In this document: piece after piece, positions 1 to 8,616 of the stretch
Layout: the number at the start of each line of letters is the position of its first letter
How positions within the stretch are numbered: the stretch's first letter is position 1
DNA from: Hamadaea tsunoensis DSM 44101
Lineage (GTDB): Bacteria > Actinomycetota > Actinomycetes > Mycobacteriales > Micromonosporaceae
Direction: 5' to 3'
DNA length: 64,000 nucleotides
Assembly: GCF_000428945.1 (NCBI RefSeq)
Contig: NZ_KE386821.1
Location: forward strand, 245,330-309,329
Notes under the pieces: generated by a model
What the model saw: only the letters and a program-made list of their open reading frames with translations
The model's database searches: none
Told to the model about the DNA's origin: nothing
Position numbers and translations under genes: made by a program

Positions 1-688
<688 letters not shown>

Positions 689-696
689 CGCCAAGA

Positions 697-2145
697 TCAG
701 GCGGGGCGTACTCCCTGGGCGATGAGTTTGGGGACCATGTAGTCCTCGACGGCCTCGGGGCCGCCGTCCGACCCGTACCCGCTCTGTTTGCGGCCGCCGA
801 AATAGGTGTCGCGGGCGCCGACGCCGAACCGGTTGACGCTCACCATTCCCGCGTCCAGCAGGGGCGGCAGCCGCAGGGCACGGTCGGCCGACCTCGTGAA
901 CAGGTACGCGGCGAGCCCGAAAGCGTTGTCGTTGGCCCGGCGTACGACGTCGTCCTCGTCGGTGAAGGTGCTCGTCACGGCGATCGGCCCGAACGGTTCC
1001 TCGTGCATGAGCAGCGCGTCCGCCGGTACGCCGGCCACGAGCGTCGGCCGCCAGTAGTAGCCGGTCGAGTCGTCTCCGGTGCCGCCCGCGACGAGCCGGC
1101 CGCCCCGCTCGAGCGCGTCGTCGACGAGCGGGCCCATCGCGGCGTACCGGCGGTGGTTGGACAGGGGGCCCATGTCGGTCGAGTCGTCCATCGGGTCGCC
1201 GACGCGGGCGCCGTCGAGGGCCGCGGCGTAGCGGGCGACGAACTCGTCGTGGATCTGTTCGTGGACGAAGAACCGGATCGGCGACCCGCACGACTGGCCG
1301 GTGTTGTGCAGCTTCGCGCCGGTCGCGTCGGGGATGAGGGCGTCGAGGTCGGCGTCGTCGAACACGAGGACGGGCGCGTGGCCGCCGAGTTCGAGGGTGA
1401 TCGGCTTGACCTCGTCGGCGGCCTGCCGGGCGAGGATCTTCCCGACCGCGGTCGAGCCGGTGAAGGAGATCTTCCGGATGACCGGCGAGGCGATCAGCCG
1501 CCGTGAGATCGCGTCCGGGTCACCGAACACCATGCTCAGTACGCCGGCCGGCAAGCCCGCGTCGTGCAGCGCCCGGGCGAGGGCGATCGCGCTGGCCGGC
1601 GTCTCCTCGGCCGGTTTGATCACGACCGGGCAGCCGGCGGCCAGGGCGGCGGCGACCTTGCGGCCGGGCACCGTCAGCGGGTAGTTCCACGGCGTGAACG
1701 CGGCGACCGGCCCGACCGGCTCGTGGACCAGCATCGTCCGGCCGTCGCCGGCCGCGGTCGGCAGCACCGCGCCGAACCGGCGGGGCCCGTCGGTGGCCAT
1801 CGATTCGATGATGTCGGCGGTGTAGTCGGCTTCTCCCATGGCGTCGCGCAGGGGTTTGCCGTTCTCCATCGTCATGGCGGTGCCGATCTCCCGGCGCCGT
1901 TCGCGCAGCAGGCCCGCCGCCCGCAGGAGGACGGCGGCCCGCTCGTGCGGCGACCGCGCCCGCCAGGCTGGGAACTCGCGGGCGGCCCCGGCGAGGGCCT
2001 GGTCCACATCCGACTCCGTCGCCACGGGCACGGTGCCGATGACCTTGCGGGTGGCCGGGTTCTCCACCTCGATCGCGGCGCGGCCGTCGGCGATCCATTC
2101 GCCGTCGATGTAGAGGGCTGCTTCGGGGTACTCGGATGCGCTCAT
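697..2145 (-). CDS. NAD(P)-dependent aldehyde dehydrogenase (succinate-semialdehyde dehydrogenase-like)
   Basis: Oxidises an aldehyde to the acid with NAD(P)+. The protein (482 aa from this start) has the full ALDH fold signature: FTPWNYPLT in the cofactor region, KPAEETPASA, FTGSTAVGK, the general-base Glu in LELGGHAPVLVFDDADLD, the nucleophilic Cys in NTGQSCGSPIRFF, and EEPFGPIAV near the end. The layout most resembles GabD-type semialdehyde dehydrogenases, but substrate is inference. The frame stays open to 2265, yet the ATG at 2145 is chosen because GAAGGAAAG lies just upstream in mRNA sense and family similarity begins there (YIDGEWI). Divergent from the secreted glucanase-like gene; an inverted repeat at 2254-2273 may control it. 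Confidence 0.9.
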   Translation of the reverse strand: MSASEYPEAALYIDGEWIADGRAAIEVENPATRKVIGTVPVATESDVDQALAGAAREFPAWRARSPHERAAVLLRAAGLLRERRREIGTAMTMENGKPLRDAMGEADYTADIIESMATDGPRRFGAVLPTAAGDGRTMLVHEPVGPVAAFTPWNYPLTVPGRKVAAALAAGCPVVIKPAEETPASAIALARALHDAGLPAGVLSMVFGDPDAISRRLIASPVIRKISFTGSTAVGKILARQAADEVKPITLELGGHAPVLVFDDADLDALIPDATGAKLHNTGQSCGSPIRFFVHEQIHDEFVARYAAALDGARVGDPMDDSTDMGPLSNHRRYAAMGPLVDDALERGGRLVAGGTGDDSTGYYWRPTLVAGVPADALLMHEEPFGPIAVTSTFTDEDDVVRRANDNAFGLAAYLFTRSADRALRLPPLLDAGMVSVNRFGVGARDTYFGGRKQSGYGSDGGPEAVEDYMVPKLIAQGVRPA

Positions 2146-2253
2146 GACCGGCTTTCCTTCGACGTGAGGACCCCTACCCTGACAGACTTCGCCGTTCGGC
2201 GGAACCCCGGTCGGTGGGAACCCGCAGGTGGGCCGTTCCGAAAACAAATAACG

Positions 2254-2273
2254 AACATCGATCATTCGATGTT
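2254..2273. promoter_or_regulatory. Inverted repeat, possible operator for the aldehyde dehydrogenase
   Basis: AACATCGA-TCAT-TCGATGTT, a perfect 8-bp inverted repeat with a 4-bp centre, beside an AT-rich run (AAAACAAATAA at 2240-2250). It lies about 110 bases upstream of the dehydrogenase start and about 105 bases before the divergent gene. The form suits a dimeric repressor; which one is unknown. Confidence 0.45.
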
Positions 2274-2325
2274 TCTGTCGTGTGACCCTTCCGTTGCGGG
2301 GTGTTGCCAGCTTAGTGTCTCCGCA

Positions 2326-2345
2326 TCGAGAGAGCGCTCTCTCGA
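2326..2345. promoter_or_regulatory. 20-bp perfect palindrome, LacI-type operator
   Basis: TCGAGAGAGCGCTCTCTCGA is a perfect palindrome centred on CpG, like known LacI-family operators in actinobacteria such as the CebR site TGGGAGCGCTCCCA, with which it shares GAGCGCTC. It ends 33 bases before the start of the glucanase-like gene, where a repressor would block transcription or the promoter. Candidate regulators are the LacI protein at 5047-6048 or one outside the window. Confidence 0.65.
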
Positions 2346-2378
2346 CACCCGCCCGGGATGCTTTGGAGGCGTTGCCCG

Positions 2379-4955
2379 ATGAACCGAAGCTCGCACCAAC
2401 CCGCCCGCTCCCGCCCGCGTACCGGTCTGATCCGGTGGGCCGCCGTCGCGTCCGCCGTGATCCTGATGGCCGTCGGCAGCGCCACCTCCGCCGCCGCGGC
2501 AGCCGACTACACGCAGAGCGTCACGCAGATCGACGCGTCGCAGGCACAGATCAACTTCACGCCGACCACCCCCGCCCTCTACGTCGACGTCCACTACCTG
2601 TCGCCCAACGCCGGCCAGCAGAACTTCCGCATGACCAACAACGCCGGGACCTGGCAGAAGACCGTCGGCTCGCTGACCGCCGGCTTCGTCCTCGAATACT
2701 GGTTCACCTACGAGAAGAGCGGCCCGCAGTTCGACACGCCGCATTTCTTCTACACGCAGGGCGGCGCCGCGACGGTGGCGACGCCGACGTTCAGCCCGCC
2801 CGGCGGTTCCTACAGCAGTACGCAGTCGGTGACGTTGTCGACGACGACCGCTGGTGCGAGCATCCGGTACACCGTGGACGGTTCGACGCCGACCGCGAGT
2901 TCGACCCTGTACAGCGGGCCGATCAGCGTCGCGGCCACGACCACGATCAAGGCGATCGGCATCGCCTCCGGCCAGACCAACTCCGCCGTCGCGTCCGCGA
3001 CCTACACGATCAACACCTCGACGGTGGCCACGCCGACGTTCAACCCGCCCGGCGGTTCCTACAGCAGTACGCAGTCGGTGACCCTGTCGACGACGACCGC
3101 GGGTGCGAGCATCCGGTACACGCTGGACGGTTCCACGCCGACCGCGAGTTCGACCCTGTACACCGGGGCGATCAGCGTCGCGGCCACGACGACGATCAAG
3201 GCGATCGGCATCGCGTCCGGCCTGGCCAACTCGGCGGTCGCCACGGCCGTGTACACGATCGGCGCGGCGACGTGCCCGGTGCAGTCCGACACCCCGAATT
3301 TCGGCCCGAACACGCGGATCTTCGACCCGGGCATGTCCGCCGCGACGATCCAGGCCCAGCTGGACGCCGACTTCGCCGCGCAGAAGGACACCCAGACCGC
3401 CCAGATGGCCTCGGGGCGGGTGGCCCACCTGTTCAAGCCGGGCACCTACAACGTCCACGACGACGTCGGCTTCTACACCTCGGTCGCGGGCCTGGGCCAG
3501 AATCCGGACGACGTGACCATCAACGGCGACGTGACGGTCGACGCGTTCAACGCCTCGGACGCGGGCAACGCGACGCAGAACTTCTGGAGGTCCGCGGAGA
3601 ACCTGGCCATCACGCCGAGCAGCGGCAGCGACCGCTGGGCGGTGGCCCAGGCCGCCCCGTTCCGCCGGATCGACGTGCACGGCGGCCTGCAGCTCTACCC
3701 GGCGAGCTACGGCTGGGCCAGCGGCGGCTACATCGCCGACACCAAGGTGTCGGGGCAGGCGGCCTCCGTCTCGCAGCAGCAGTGGTACACCCGGGACAGC
3801 AGCCTCGGCAGCTGGGCCGGCGGCGTGTGGAACATGGTGTTCTCCGGCACCACCGGCGCACCCGCCACCACCTTCCCGAGCCCGCCCGAGACCACCCTGG
3901 CCACCACGCCGGTCTCCCGCGACGTGCCGTACCTGTACATCGACGGCACCGGCAAGTACCGGGTGTTCCTGCCGTCGTTGCGTACCAACGCCTCGGGGCC
4001 GAGCTGGGCGAGTGGCAGCACGCCCGGGACGTCGCTGCCGATGAGCCAGTTCTACGTGGTCAAGGCCGGTGACACCGCCGCGACGATCAACGGCGCACTG
4101 GCGTCGGGCTGCAACCTGTTCTTCACCCCCGGCGTCTACCACGTCAACCAGACGCTCAACGTGACCAAGGCCAACGCGGTCGTGCTGGGCATCGGCTACC
4201 CGACGATCATCCCCGACAACGGCGTGAACGCCATGCAGGTCGCCGACGTCGACGGCGTACGGATCAAGGGCCTGCTGTTCGACGCGGGCACGACCAACTC
4301 GGCGGCCCTGCTGACGGTCGGCACGTCCGGCTCGACCGCGAACCACGCGGCCAACCCGACGACGCTGCAGGACGTGTTCTACCGCATCGGCGGCGCGACC
4401 GCCGGCAAGGCGACCACGAGCCTGATCGTCAACAGCAACAACGTGATCATCGACCACACCTGGGCCTGGCGGGCCGACCACGGCAACGCGGGCACGGTCG
4501 GCTGGACGGTCAACACGGCGGACACCGGCGTACTGATCAACGGCAACAACGTCCTGGCGACCGGCCTGTTCGTCGAGCACTACCAGAAGTACGAGGTCGT
4601 GTGGAACGGCCAGGGCGGCAAGACCGTCTTCTTCCAGAACGAGATGCCGTACGACGTGCCGAACCAGGCGTCCTGGAACAGCCCGGCCGGGGTCAACGGC
4701 TACGCCGCGTACAAGGTCGGAGCCGGGGTCACCACCCATGAGGCGTGGGGGCTCGGCAGCTACTGCTACTTCAACGTCAACCCTGCGGTGAACTCGTACC
4801 ACGCCTTCGAAGTGCCGAACACTCCGAACGTGAAGTTCCACAGCATCCTGACCGTCTCGCTCAACTACCAGGGCACCATCACCCACGTCATCAACGACAC
4901 GGGTGCCGTCACGCCGTCGGGTACCACACCGTCGAACGTGGTCAGCTTCCCGTAA
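2379..4955 (+). CDS. Secreted CBM56 / beta-helix protein, putative beta-1,3-glucanase (GH55-like)
   Basis: Secreted protein (858 aa) probably acting on an extracellular beta-glucan. ATG 2379 is preferred over ATG 2358 because GGAGG sits 9 bases before it. Layout: Arg-rich Sec signal peptide (1 to about 40); a CBM56-like module (about 43-125; VDVHYLSPNAGQQNFRMTNN, EYWFTYEKSG, DTPHFFYT) as in beta-1,3-glucan-binding proteins; two almost identical chitobiase-C-terminal/FN3-like modules (about 132-295; SIRYTVDGSTPTASSTLYSG and SIRYTLDGSTPTASSTLYTG); then a long right-handed beta-helix region (about 300-858) with FFTPGVYHVNQTLNV and LLFDAGTTNSAALL, which recalls GH55-like proteins. Catalytic residues were not identified, so the enzyme call is inference from module content. 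A strong terminator follows. Confidence 0.72.
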   Translation: MNRSSHQPARSRPRTGLIRWAAVASAVILMAVGSATSAAAAADYTQSVTQIDASQAQINFTPTTPALYVDVHYLSPNAGQQNFRMTNNAGTWQKTVGSLTAGFVLEYWFTYEKSGPQFDTPHFFYTQGGAATVATPTFSPPGGSYSSTQSVTLSTTTAGASIRYTVDGSTPTASSTLYSGPISVAATTTIKAIGIASGQTNSAVASATYTINTSTVATPTFNPPGGSYSSTQSVTLSTTTAGASIRYTLDGSTPTASSTLYTGAISVAATTTIKAIGIASGLANSAVATAVYTIGAATCPVQSDTPNFGPNTRIFDPGMSAATIQAQLDADFAAQKDTQTAQMASGRVAHLFKPGTYNVHDDVGFYTSVAGLGQNPDDVTINGDVTVDAFNASDAGNATQNFWRSAENLAITPSSGSDRWAVAQAAPFRRIDVHGGLQLYPASYGWASGGYIADTKVSGQAASVSQQQWYTRDSSLGSWAGGVWNMVFSGTTGAPATTFPSPPETTLATTPVSRDVPYLYIDGTGKYRVFLPSLRTNASGPSWASGSTPGTSLPMSQFYVVKAGDTAATINGALASGCNLFFTPGVYHVNQTLNVTKANAVVLGIGYPTIIPDNGVNAMQVADVDGVRIKGLLFDAGTTNSAALLTVGTSGSTANHAANPTTLQDVFYRIGGATAGKATTSLIVNSNNVIIDHTWAWRADHGNAGTVGWTVNTADTGVLINGNNVLATGLFVEHYQKYEVVWNGQGGKTVFFQNEMPYDVPNQASWNSPAGVNGYAAYKVGAGVTTHEAWGLGSYCYFNVNPAVNSYHAFEVPNTPNVKFHSILTVSLNYQGTITHVINDTGAVTPSGTTPSNVVSFP
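2771..3262 (+). repeat. Two tandem 249-bp in-frame repeats
   Basis: Copies 2771-3019 and 3020-3262 encode successive chitobiase-C-terminal-like modules. They are nearly identical at the DNA level, including synonymous positions (for example CCCGGCGGTTCCTACAGCAG in both), which points to recent duplication or gene conversion. Confidence 0.85.
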
Positions 4956-4965
4956 CTCCCCGCAC

Positions 4966-5004
4966 CCCAGGGGCGGGCCGGCACTGCGTCGGCCCGCCCC
5001 TGGG
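4966..5004. terminator. Bidirectional terminator between convergent genes
   Basis: Perfect 15-bp stem: CCCAGGGGCGGGCCG pairs with CGGCCCGCCCCTGGG around a 9-base loop. It lies between the stop codons of the glucanase-like gene and the LacI gene. There is no U-tract, as is common in actinobacteria. Confidence 0.8.
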
Positions 5005-5046
5005 CAGTTCGGGCGGGCGTCGCGTACGCCGGAAAGGGCCGTCCGG

Positions 5047-6048
5047 TCAGCGGGCGGGACCGGAGCTGGCGCGGACCACGAGCGTCGGGCGCAGCAGTTG
5101 CAGCGCGTTGACCGGCGGGCGCTCGTCCTCGACGGACCGCAGGAGGAGCTCGACGGCCTGGCGGGCCATGTCGCGGGCGGGAATGGCGACCGTGGTCAGG
5201 GTGGGCCGGGTGTGGCGGGTCTCGGCGACGTCGTCGTGGCCGACGATCGACAGGTCGCCGGGGACGGAACGGCCTTCCGCGCGGGCGGCCTCCAGCGCGC
5301 CGAGGGCAAGGATGTCGTGCGTGGCGAAGATCGCCGTGACCTCGGGCATCCGGGCGAGCGCGCGGACCGCGGCGTCGAAGCCGCCGACGGCCGAGGCGTC
5401 GGTCGCGACGTGCACCGCGGAGTCGGGTACGGCTATGCCGTCGCGGGCGAACGCCTTGCGGAAGCCGTCGAGGCGGTCCTGGTGCGACGGCAGGCTGGCG
5501 AGGACCGCGACCCGTTCGTGGCCGAGCTCCCGCAGGTGGCGGCCGGCGAGGTAGCCGGCCTGCTCGTAGTCGATGGTCACCACCGGGTGGGTGACCGGGG
5601 CGTCGGTCTCCCAGGCGCACAGGACGATCGGGAACCGGGCGTCGGCCAGGAGCGGGAGATGGTCGGCCAGGTCCTGGTCGCCGGCGATCAGCAGGGCGTC
5701 CACGTTGCGGCTGGACAGGCCGGCCATGTGCCGGCGGGCGCGTTCGCCGTCCTGCCGGGTGGTGCACAGCAGCAGGTGGTAGCCGCGCTGTTCGAGGACG
5801 TTCTCGACCTCCTCCACCACCTCGGAGTAGAAGGAGCTGGCGACGGTCGGGACGAAGAGCCCGACCGTGCGGGTCGCCCCGGTGGCCAGCGACCGCGCGA
5901 CGAGGTTGGGCGTGTAGCCGAGCGCCTCGATGGCCGCCCGGACCTTCGCCTCGGTCTCCGGTCGTACGCGTACCCGGCCGGTGACGACGTTGGAGACCGT
6001 CTGCTTGGTGACTCCCGCGCGTTCGGCCACGTCCCGCATCGTGACCAA
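5047..6048 (-). CDS. LacI-family transcriptional regulator
   Basis: Sugar-responsive DNA-binding repressor of about 333 aa. The N-terminal helix-turn-helix and hinge are clear (MRDVAERAGVTKQTVSNV, then PNLVARSLATG), followed by a periplasmic-binding-protein-like effector domain (GLFVPTVASSFYSEV, IVGHDDVAETRHTRPTLTTV). The longest frame begins at ATG 6063, but that ATG has no SD, whereas GGAGGTGA lies 8 bases before TTG 6048, just ahead of VTMRDVAERAG, so TTG 6048 is preferred. Divergent from the sugar-transporter operon at 6313. Two copies of TTTACCGGTC in the shared intergenic region are its likely operators, implying autoregulation and control of the transporter; the effector is probably the transported sugar. 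Confidence 0.92.
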   Translation of the reverse strand: MVTMRDVAERAGVTKQTVSNVVTGRVRVRPETEAKVRAAIEALGYTPNLVARSLATGATRTVGLFVPTVASSFYSEVVEEVENVLEQRGYHLLLCTTRQDGERARRHMAGLSSRNVDALLIAGDQDLADHLPLLADARFPIVLCAWETDAPVTHPVVTIDYEQAGYLAGRHLRELGHERVAVLASLPSHQDRLDGFRKAFARDGIAVPDSAVHVATDASAVGGFDAAVRALARMPEVTAIFATHDILALGALEAARAEGRSVPGDLSIVGHDDVAETRHTRPTLTTVAIPARDMARQAVELLLRSVEDERPPVNALQLLRPTLVVRASSGPAR

Positions 6049-6062
6049 TCCGGTCACCTCCA

Positions 6063-6073
6063 TTTACCGGTCC
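6063..6073. promoter_or_regulatory. Possible LacI operator, copy 1
   Basis: TTTACCGGTCC, centred on CCGG, at the 5' end of the LacI gene. It shares TTTACCGGTC with 6206-6215. LacI-family sites have a central CpG as here. Placement suggests autoregulation. Confidence 0.45.
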
Positions 6074-6204
6074 AATATCGGAAGCGACGTTAGCCCGTCC
6101 CGCGCGGCGCGGTCAAGGCGCATGGCAGCGCGGTTTTCCGCTCCAGGCGAGCCGCGCGTGCAACGCGGAATGTTCGTTTCTGGGGATCATGAAAGCCGGT
6201 CTTG

Positions 6205-6220
6205 TTTTACCGGTCAATTG
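6205..6220. promoter_or_regulatory. Possible LacI operator, copy 2, before the sugar-transporter operon
   Basis: TTTTACCGGTCAATTG, an imperfect palindrome (TTxACCGGTxAA) about 95 bases upstream of the binding-protein start. It repeats the core of 6063-6073. The local AT-rich bases suggest overlap with the operon promoter. Confidence 0.5.
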
Positions 6221-6312
6221 CGCCCTAGAGTCCTGACCCATCACTTCGCAACGGCGGCGTGCTCCCGGCGCCGCCCGCGTAGGGCGAGTCCTGATCTCGG
6301 AAGGAATCCCAG

Positions 6313-7611
6313 ATGGGCAATACTGCGAAGAAGACCGGACGGCTGGTGGCCCTGGCCGCCGCGGCGTGCGTCGCGATGACGCTGACCGCGTGCGGCGGCA
6401 CCTCGGCCGACGACGCCAAGGATGGCGGCGGTTTCACCTACTGGTCGATGTGGCGCGAGGAGGAGCCGCAGGCCAAGGTGCTTAAGGCCGCCCTCGACCA
6501 GTTCCAGAAGGACACCGGCATCACGGTCACCGTGCAATGGACCGGTCGTGACGTATCGAAGAAGATCGGCCCGGCCATCGCCGCGAACCAGTCCCCGGAC
6601 CTGTGGGACCAGGCCAACGACGCGATCTTCGGCGCCACCGCCCAGGCGGGCCAGGCGCTCGACCTGAGCCCCGTGCTGGCGATGGCGATCCCGGGGGAGT
6701 CGGGCACCGTCGGCGACGTCATCCCGGCCAAGTACTTCGACATGATGCCGAAGGACCCGGCCGGCTCCAACCATTACGTCATCCCCTACGAGGTCGCCTC
6801 GGCCGGCGTCTTCTACAACGCCGCCGACGCCGACCTCGGCACCGCGATGCCCTCGGCACCGTCCACGTGGGACGCGTTCCTCGCGGTCTGCGAGGCGCTC
6901 AAGGCGAAGAGCAAGCCGTGCGTCGCCTCCGACGGCGGCGAGACCTGGCTGAACGAGCTGTACTTCGACGGCCTGCTCAACGCCGGCGGGGTCGACGTGG
7001 CGAAGCTGTCGGCCGACAAGTCCGGCGCGGCGTGGGACGACCCGGCCGTGCTGAAGGCCGCCCAGCAGGTCGAGCAGCTGGTCAAGGGCGGCTACATCCT
7101 GCCCGGCTACGACGCCACCAAGTACCCGGCGCAGGAGACCAACTGGGCGCTCGGCAAGGCCGCCTTCTACAACAACGGCAGCTGGGTGACGGCCGAGGTG
7201 GCCAAGCAGGTGCCGGCCGGCTGGAAGTTCGGCTCGTTCTCCGTGCCGGGCGCCCGCGCCGCCGACGCCGCGCTGTTCGGCTTCGCGATCCCCAAGCGGG
7301 CCAAGAACCCCGGCCCGGCGCAGAAGTTCATCGCGTACTTCCTGCAGAAGTCGATGCTGTCGGGCATCTCGACCACCGCCGGCAACATCACCCCGCGGGC
7401 GGACATCCCGGCCCCGGCGGAACTGGAAGCCGTGCAGAAGACCCTCAGTGCCGGCCAGGTACGCATGGTCTTCGACGGTGTCGCCGGCGACTGGCAGCCG
7501 AAGGTCCTCGACCCCGGATACCTGAAGCTGTGGCACGGCAAGACCACCGCGGCCGACTTCGTCGCGACGGCCAAGCAGGCGCAGATCTCCTTCTGGAAGA
7601 CGCAGAGCTGA
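6313..7611 (+). CDS. Sugar ABC transporter substrate-binding lipoprotein (CUT1)
   Basis: Extracellular lipoprotein that captures a sugar or oligosaccharide for import. It is 432 aa with a basic N-terminus, a hydrophobic segment and lipobox LTAC (acylated Cys about residue 27), followed by a family-1 solute-binding fold (FTYWSMWREEEPQAK, FQKDTGITVTVQW, SPDLWDQ, KAAFYNNGSWV). GAAGGAAT lies about 7 bases before the ATG. The gene heads an operon with two permeases and a DUF5107 protein; 2 bases separate its stop from the first permease start. Probably repressed by the divergent LacI protein. The ligand cannot be deduced; nearby glucanase-like and lectin genes hint at a plant or fungal glycan fragment. 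Confidence 0.92.
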   Translation: MGNTAKKTGRLVALAAAACVAMTLTACGGTSADDAKDGGGFTYWSMWREEEPQAKVLKAALDQFQKDTGITVTVQWTGRDVSKKIGPAIAANQSPDLWDQANDAIFGATAQAGQALDLSPVLAMAIPGESGTVGDVIPAKYFDMMPKDPAGSNHYVIPYEVASAGVFYNAADADLGTAMPSAPSTWDAFLAVCEALKAKSKPCVASDGGETWLNELYFDGLLNAGGVDVAKLSADKSGAAWDDPAVLKAAQQVEQLVKGGYILPGYDATKYPAQETNWALGKAAFYNNGSWVTAEVAKQVPAGWKFGSFSVPGARAADAALFGFAIPKRAKNPGPAQKFIAYFLQKSMLSGISTTAGNITPRADIPAPAELEAVQKTLSAGQVRMVFDGVAGDWQPKVLDPGYLKLWHGKTTAADFVATAKQAQISFWKTQS

Positions 7612-7613
7612 CC

Positions 7614-8573
7614 GTGGCTCTCCTCAGTGCACCGAGCTCTCCCCGGACCACCCGGTTCCGGGGAGAGCCCCCGGCCTCCGAGCCGGCTGCGCCCGCGTAC
7701 CGGCGGGGTGGCGTGTTCTGGCTGTTCACCAGCCCGGCGCTGCTGGCTTACCTGGTGCTTTTCGTCGCCCCGGTCGCGTACGCCTTCTGGACCAGCTTCT
7801 ACAAGTGGGACGGGATGGGCGACAAGCAGTGGCGGGGGCTGCGCAACTACCAGGTGCTGTTCGAGGACCCGTACTTCCGGGGCGCCCTCGTCAACACGTT
7901 GAAGATCACCTTCGTCGGCGGGTCGATCACGTTCGTCCTGAGCCTGCTGCTCACCCTGGTGCTGCGCGAGATGCGCGGCCGGCTGTTCGCCCGGTCGGCG
8001 CTGTTCTTCCCGAGCCTCGTCAACGGCATGGTGTTCGGCATCGCCGCGGGTTTCCTGTTCTCGCCGAGCGGGCCGGTGAACCAGGCCCTCGGCCTGCTCG
8101 GCATCGACACCCCGCCGAAGTGGCTGGCCACCGAGAACCTGTTCCCGATGATCCTCGGCACGCTGGTGTGGACGGCGACCGGCTACTACACGTCCATCAT
8201 CATGGCCGCCGTCGACCAGATCCCGCCCTACCTGTACGAGGCGGCCGAGCTCGACGGTGCCAACGCGTTCCAGCGGTTCCGCGTGGTGACCCTGCCGATG
8301 GCCTGGGACGTCATCGCGACCTGCGCGGTGCTGTGGACGGTCAGCTCCGTGAAGATCTTCGAGCTGATCCTGCTGTTCGGCGGCTCCAGCTCGGCGACGC
8401 CGCCGGCCGACACCTGGAACACCGCGCTGTACGTCTACGTCCAGGCCTTCCCGCAGGCGACCGTGCCCCGGCTGGGCATGGCCACCGCGGCGGCGATCAC
8501 CAGCCTCCTCATGATCACCGTGATCACGGTCGTCCTGCGGCGGCTGCTGCGCCGCGAGCCCGTCGAGAACTGA
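7614..8573 (+). CDS. Sugar ABC transporter permease (MalF-like)
   Basis: Inner-membrane permease of a CUT1 sugar importer (319 aa). It starts at GTG 7614, two bases after the upstream stop, which implies translational coupling. After a Pro/Arg-rich cytoplasmic N-terminus come about six hydrophobic segments, the first being VFWLFTSPALLAYLVLFVAP. The EAA loop that contacts the ATPase is well conserved (YEAAELDGANAFQRFRVVTL). Neighbouring genes supply the binding protein and second permease. No ATP-binding subunit is encoded nearby, so a shared MsiK-type ATPase elsewhere is likely, as is usual for CUT1 systems in actinobacteria. Confidence 0.92.
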   Translation: MALLSAPSSPRTTRFRGEPPASEPAAPAYRRGGVFWLFTSPALLAYLVLFVAPVAYAFWTSFYKWDGMGDKQWRGLRNYQVLFEDPYFRGALVNTLKITFVGGSITFVLSLLLTLVLREMRGRLFARSALFFPSLVNGMVFGIAAGFLFSPSGPVNQALGLLGIDTPPKWLATENLFPMILGTLVWTATGYYTSIIMAAVDQIPPYLYEAAELDGANAFQRFRVVTLPMAWDVIATCAVLWTVSSVKIFELILLFGGSSSATPPADTWNTALYVYVQAFPQATVPRLGMATAAAITSLLMITVITVVLRRLLRREPVEN

Positions 8574-8616
8574 GCCGAGCATGCAGAGAGTTTCGTTGCG
8601 GAGAGAGGTGAGCGGG

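Noticed and set aside
2262-4886. 874-codon minus-strand frame opposite the glucanase-like gene
   Set aside because: Shadow frame rich in Arg-Gly-Val repeats; the plus strand carries a signal peptide and recognisable modules.
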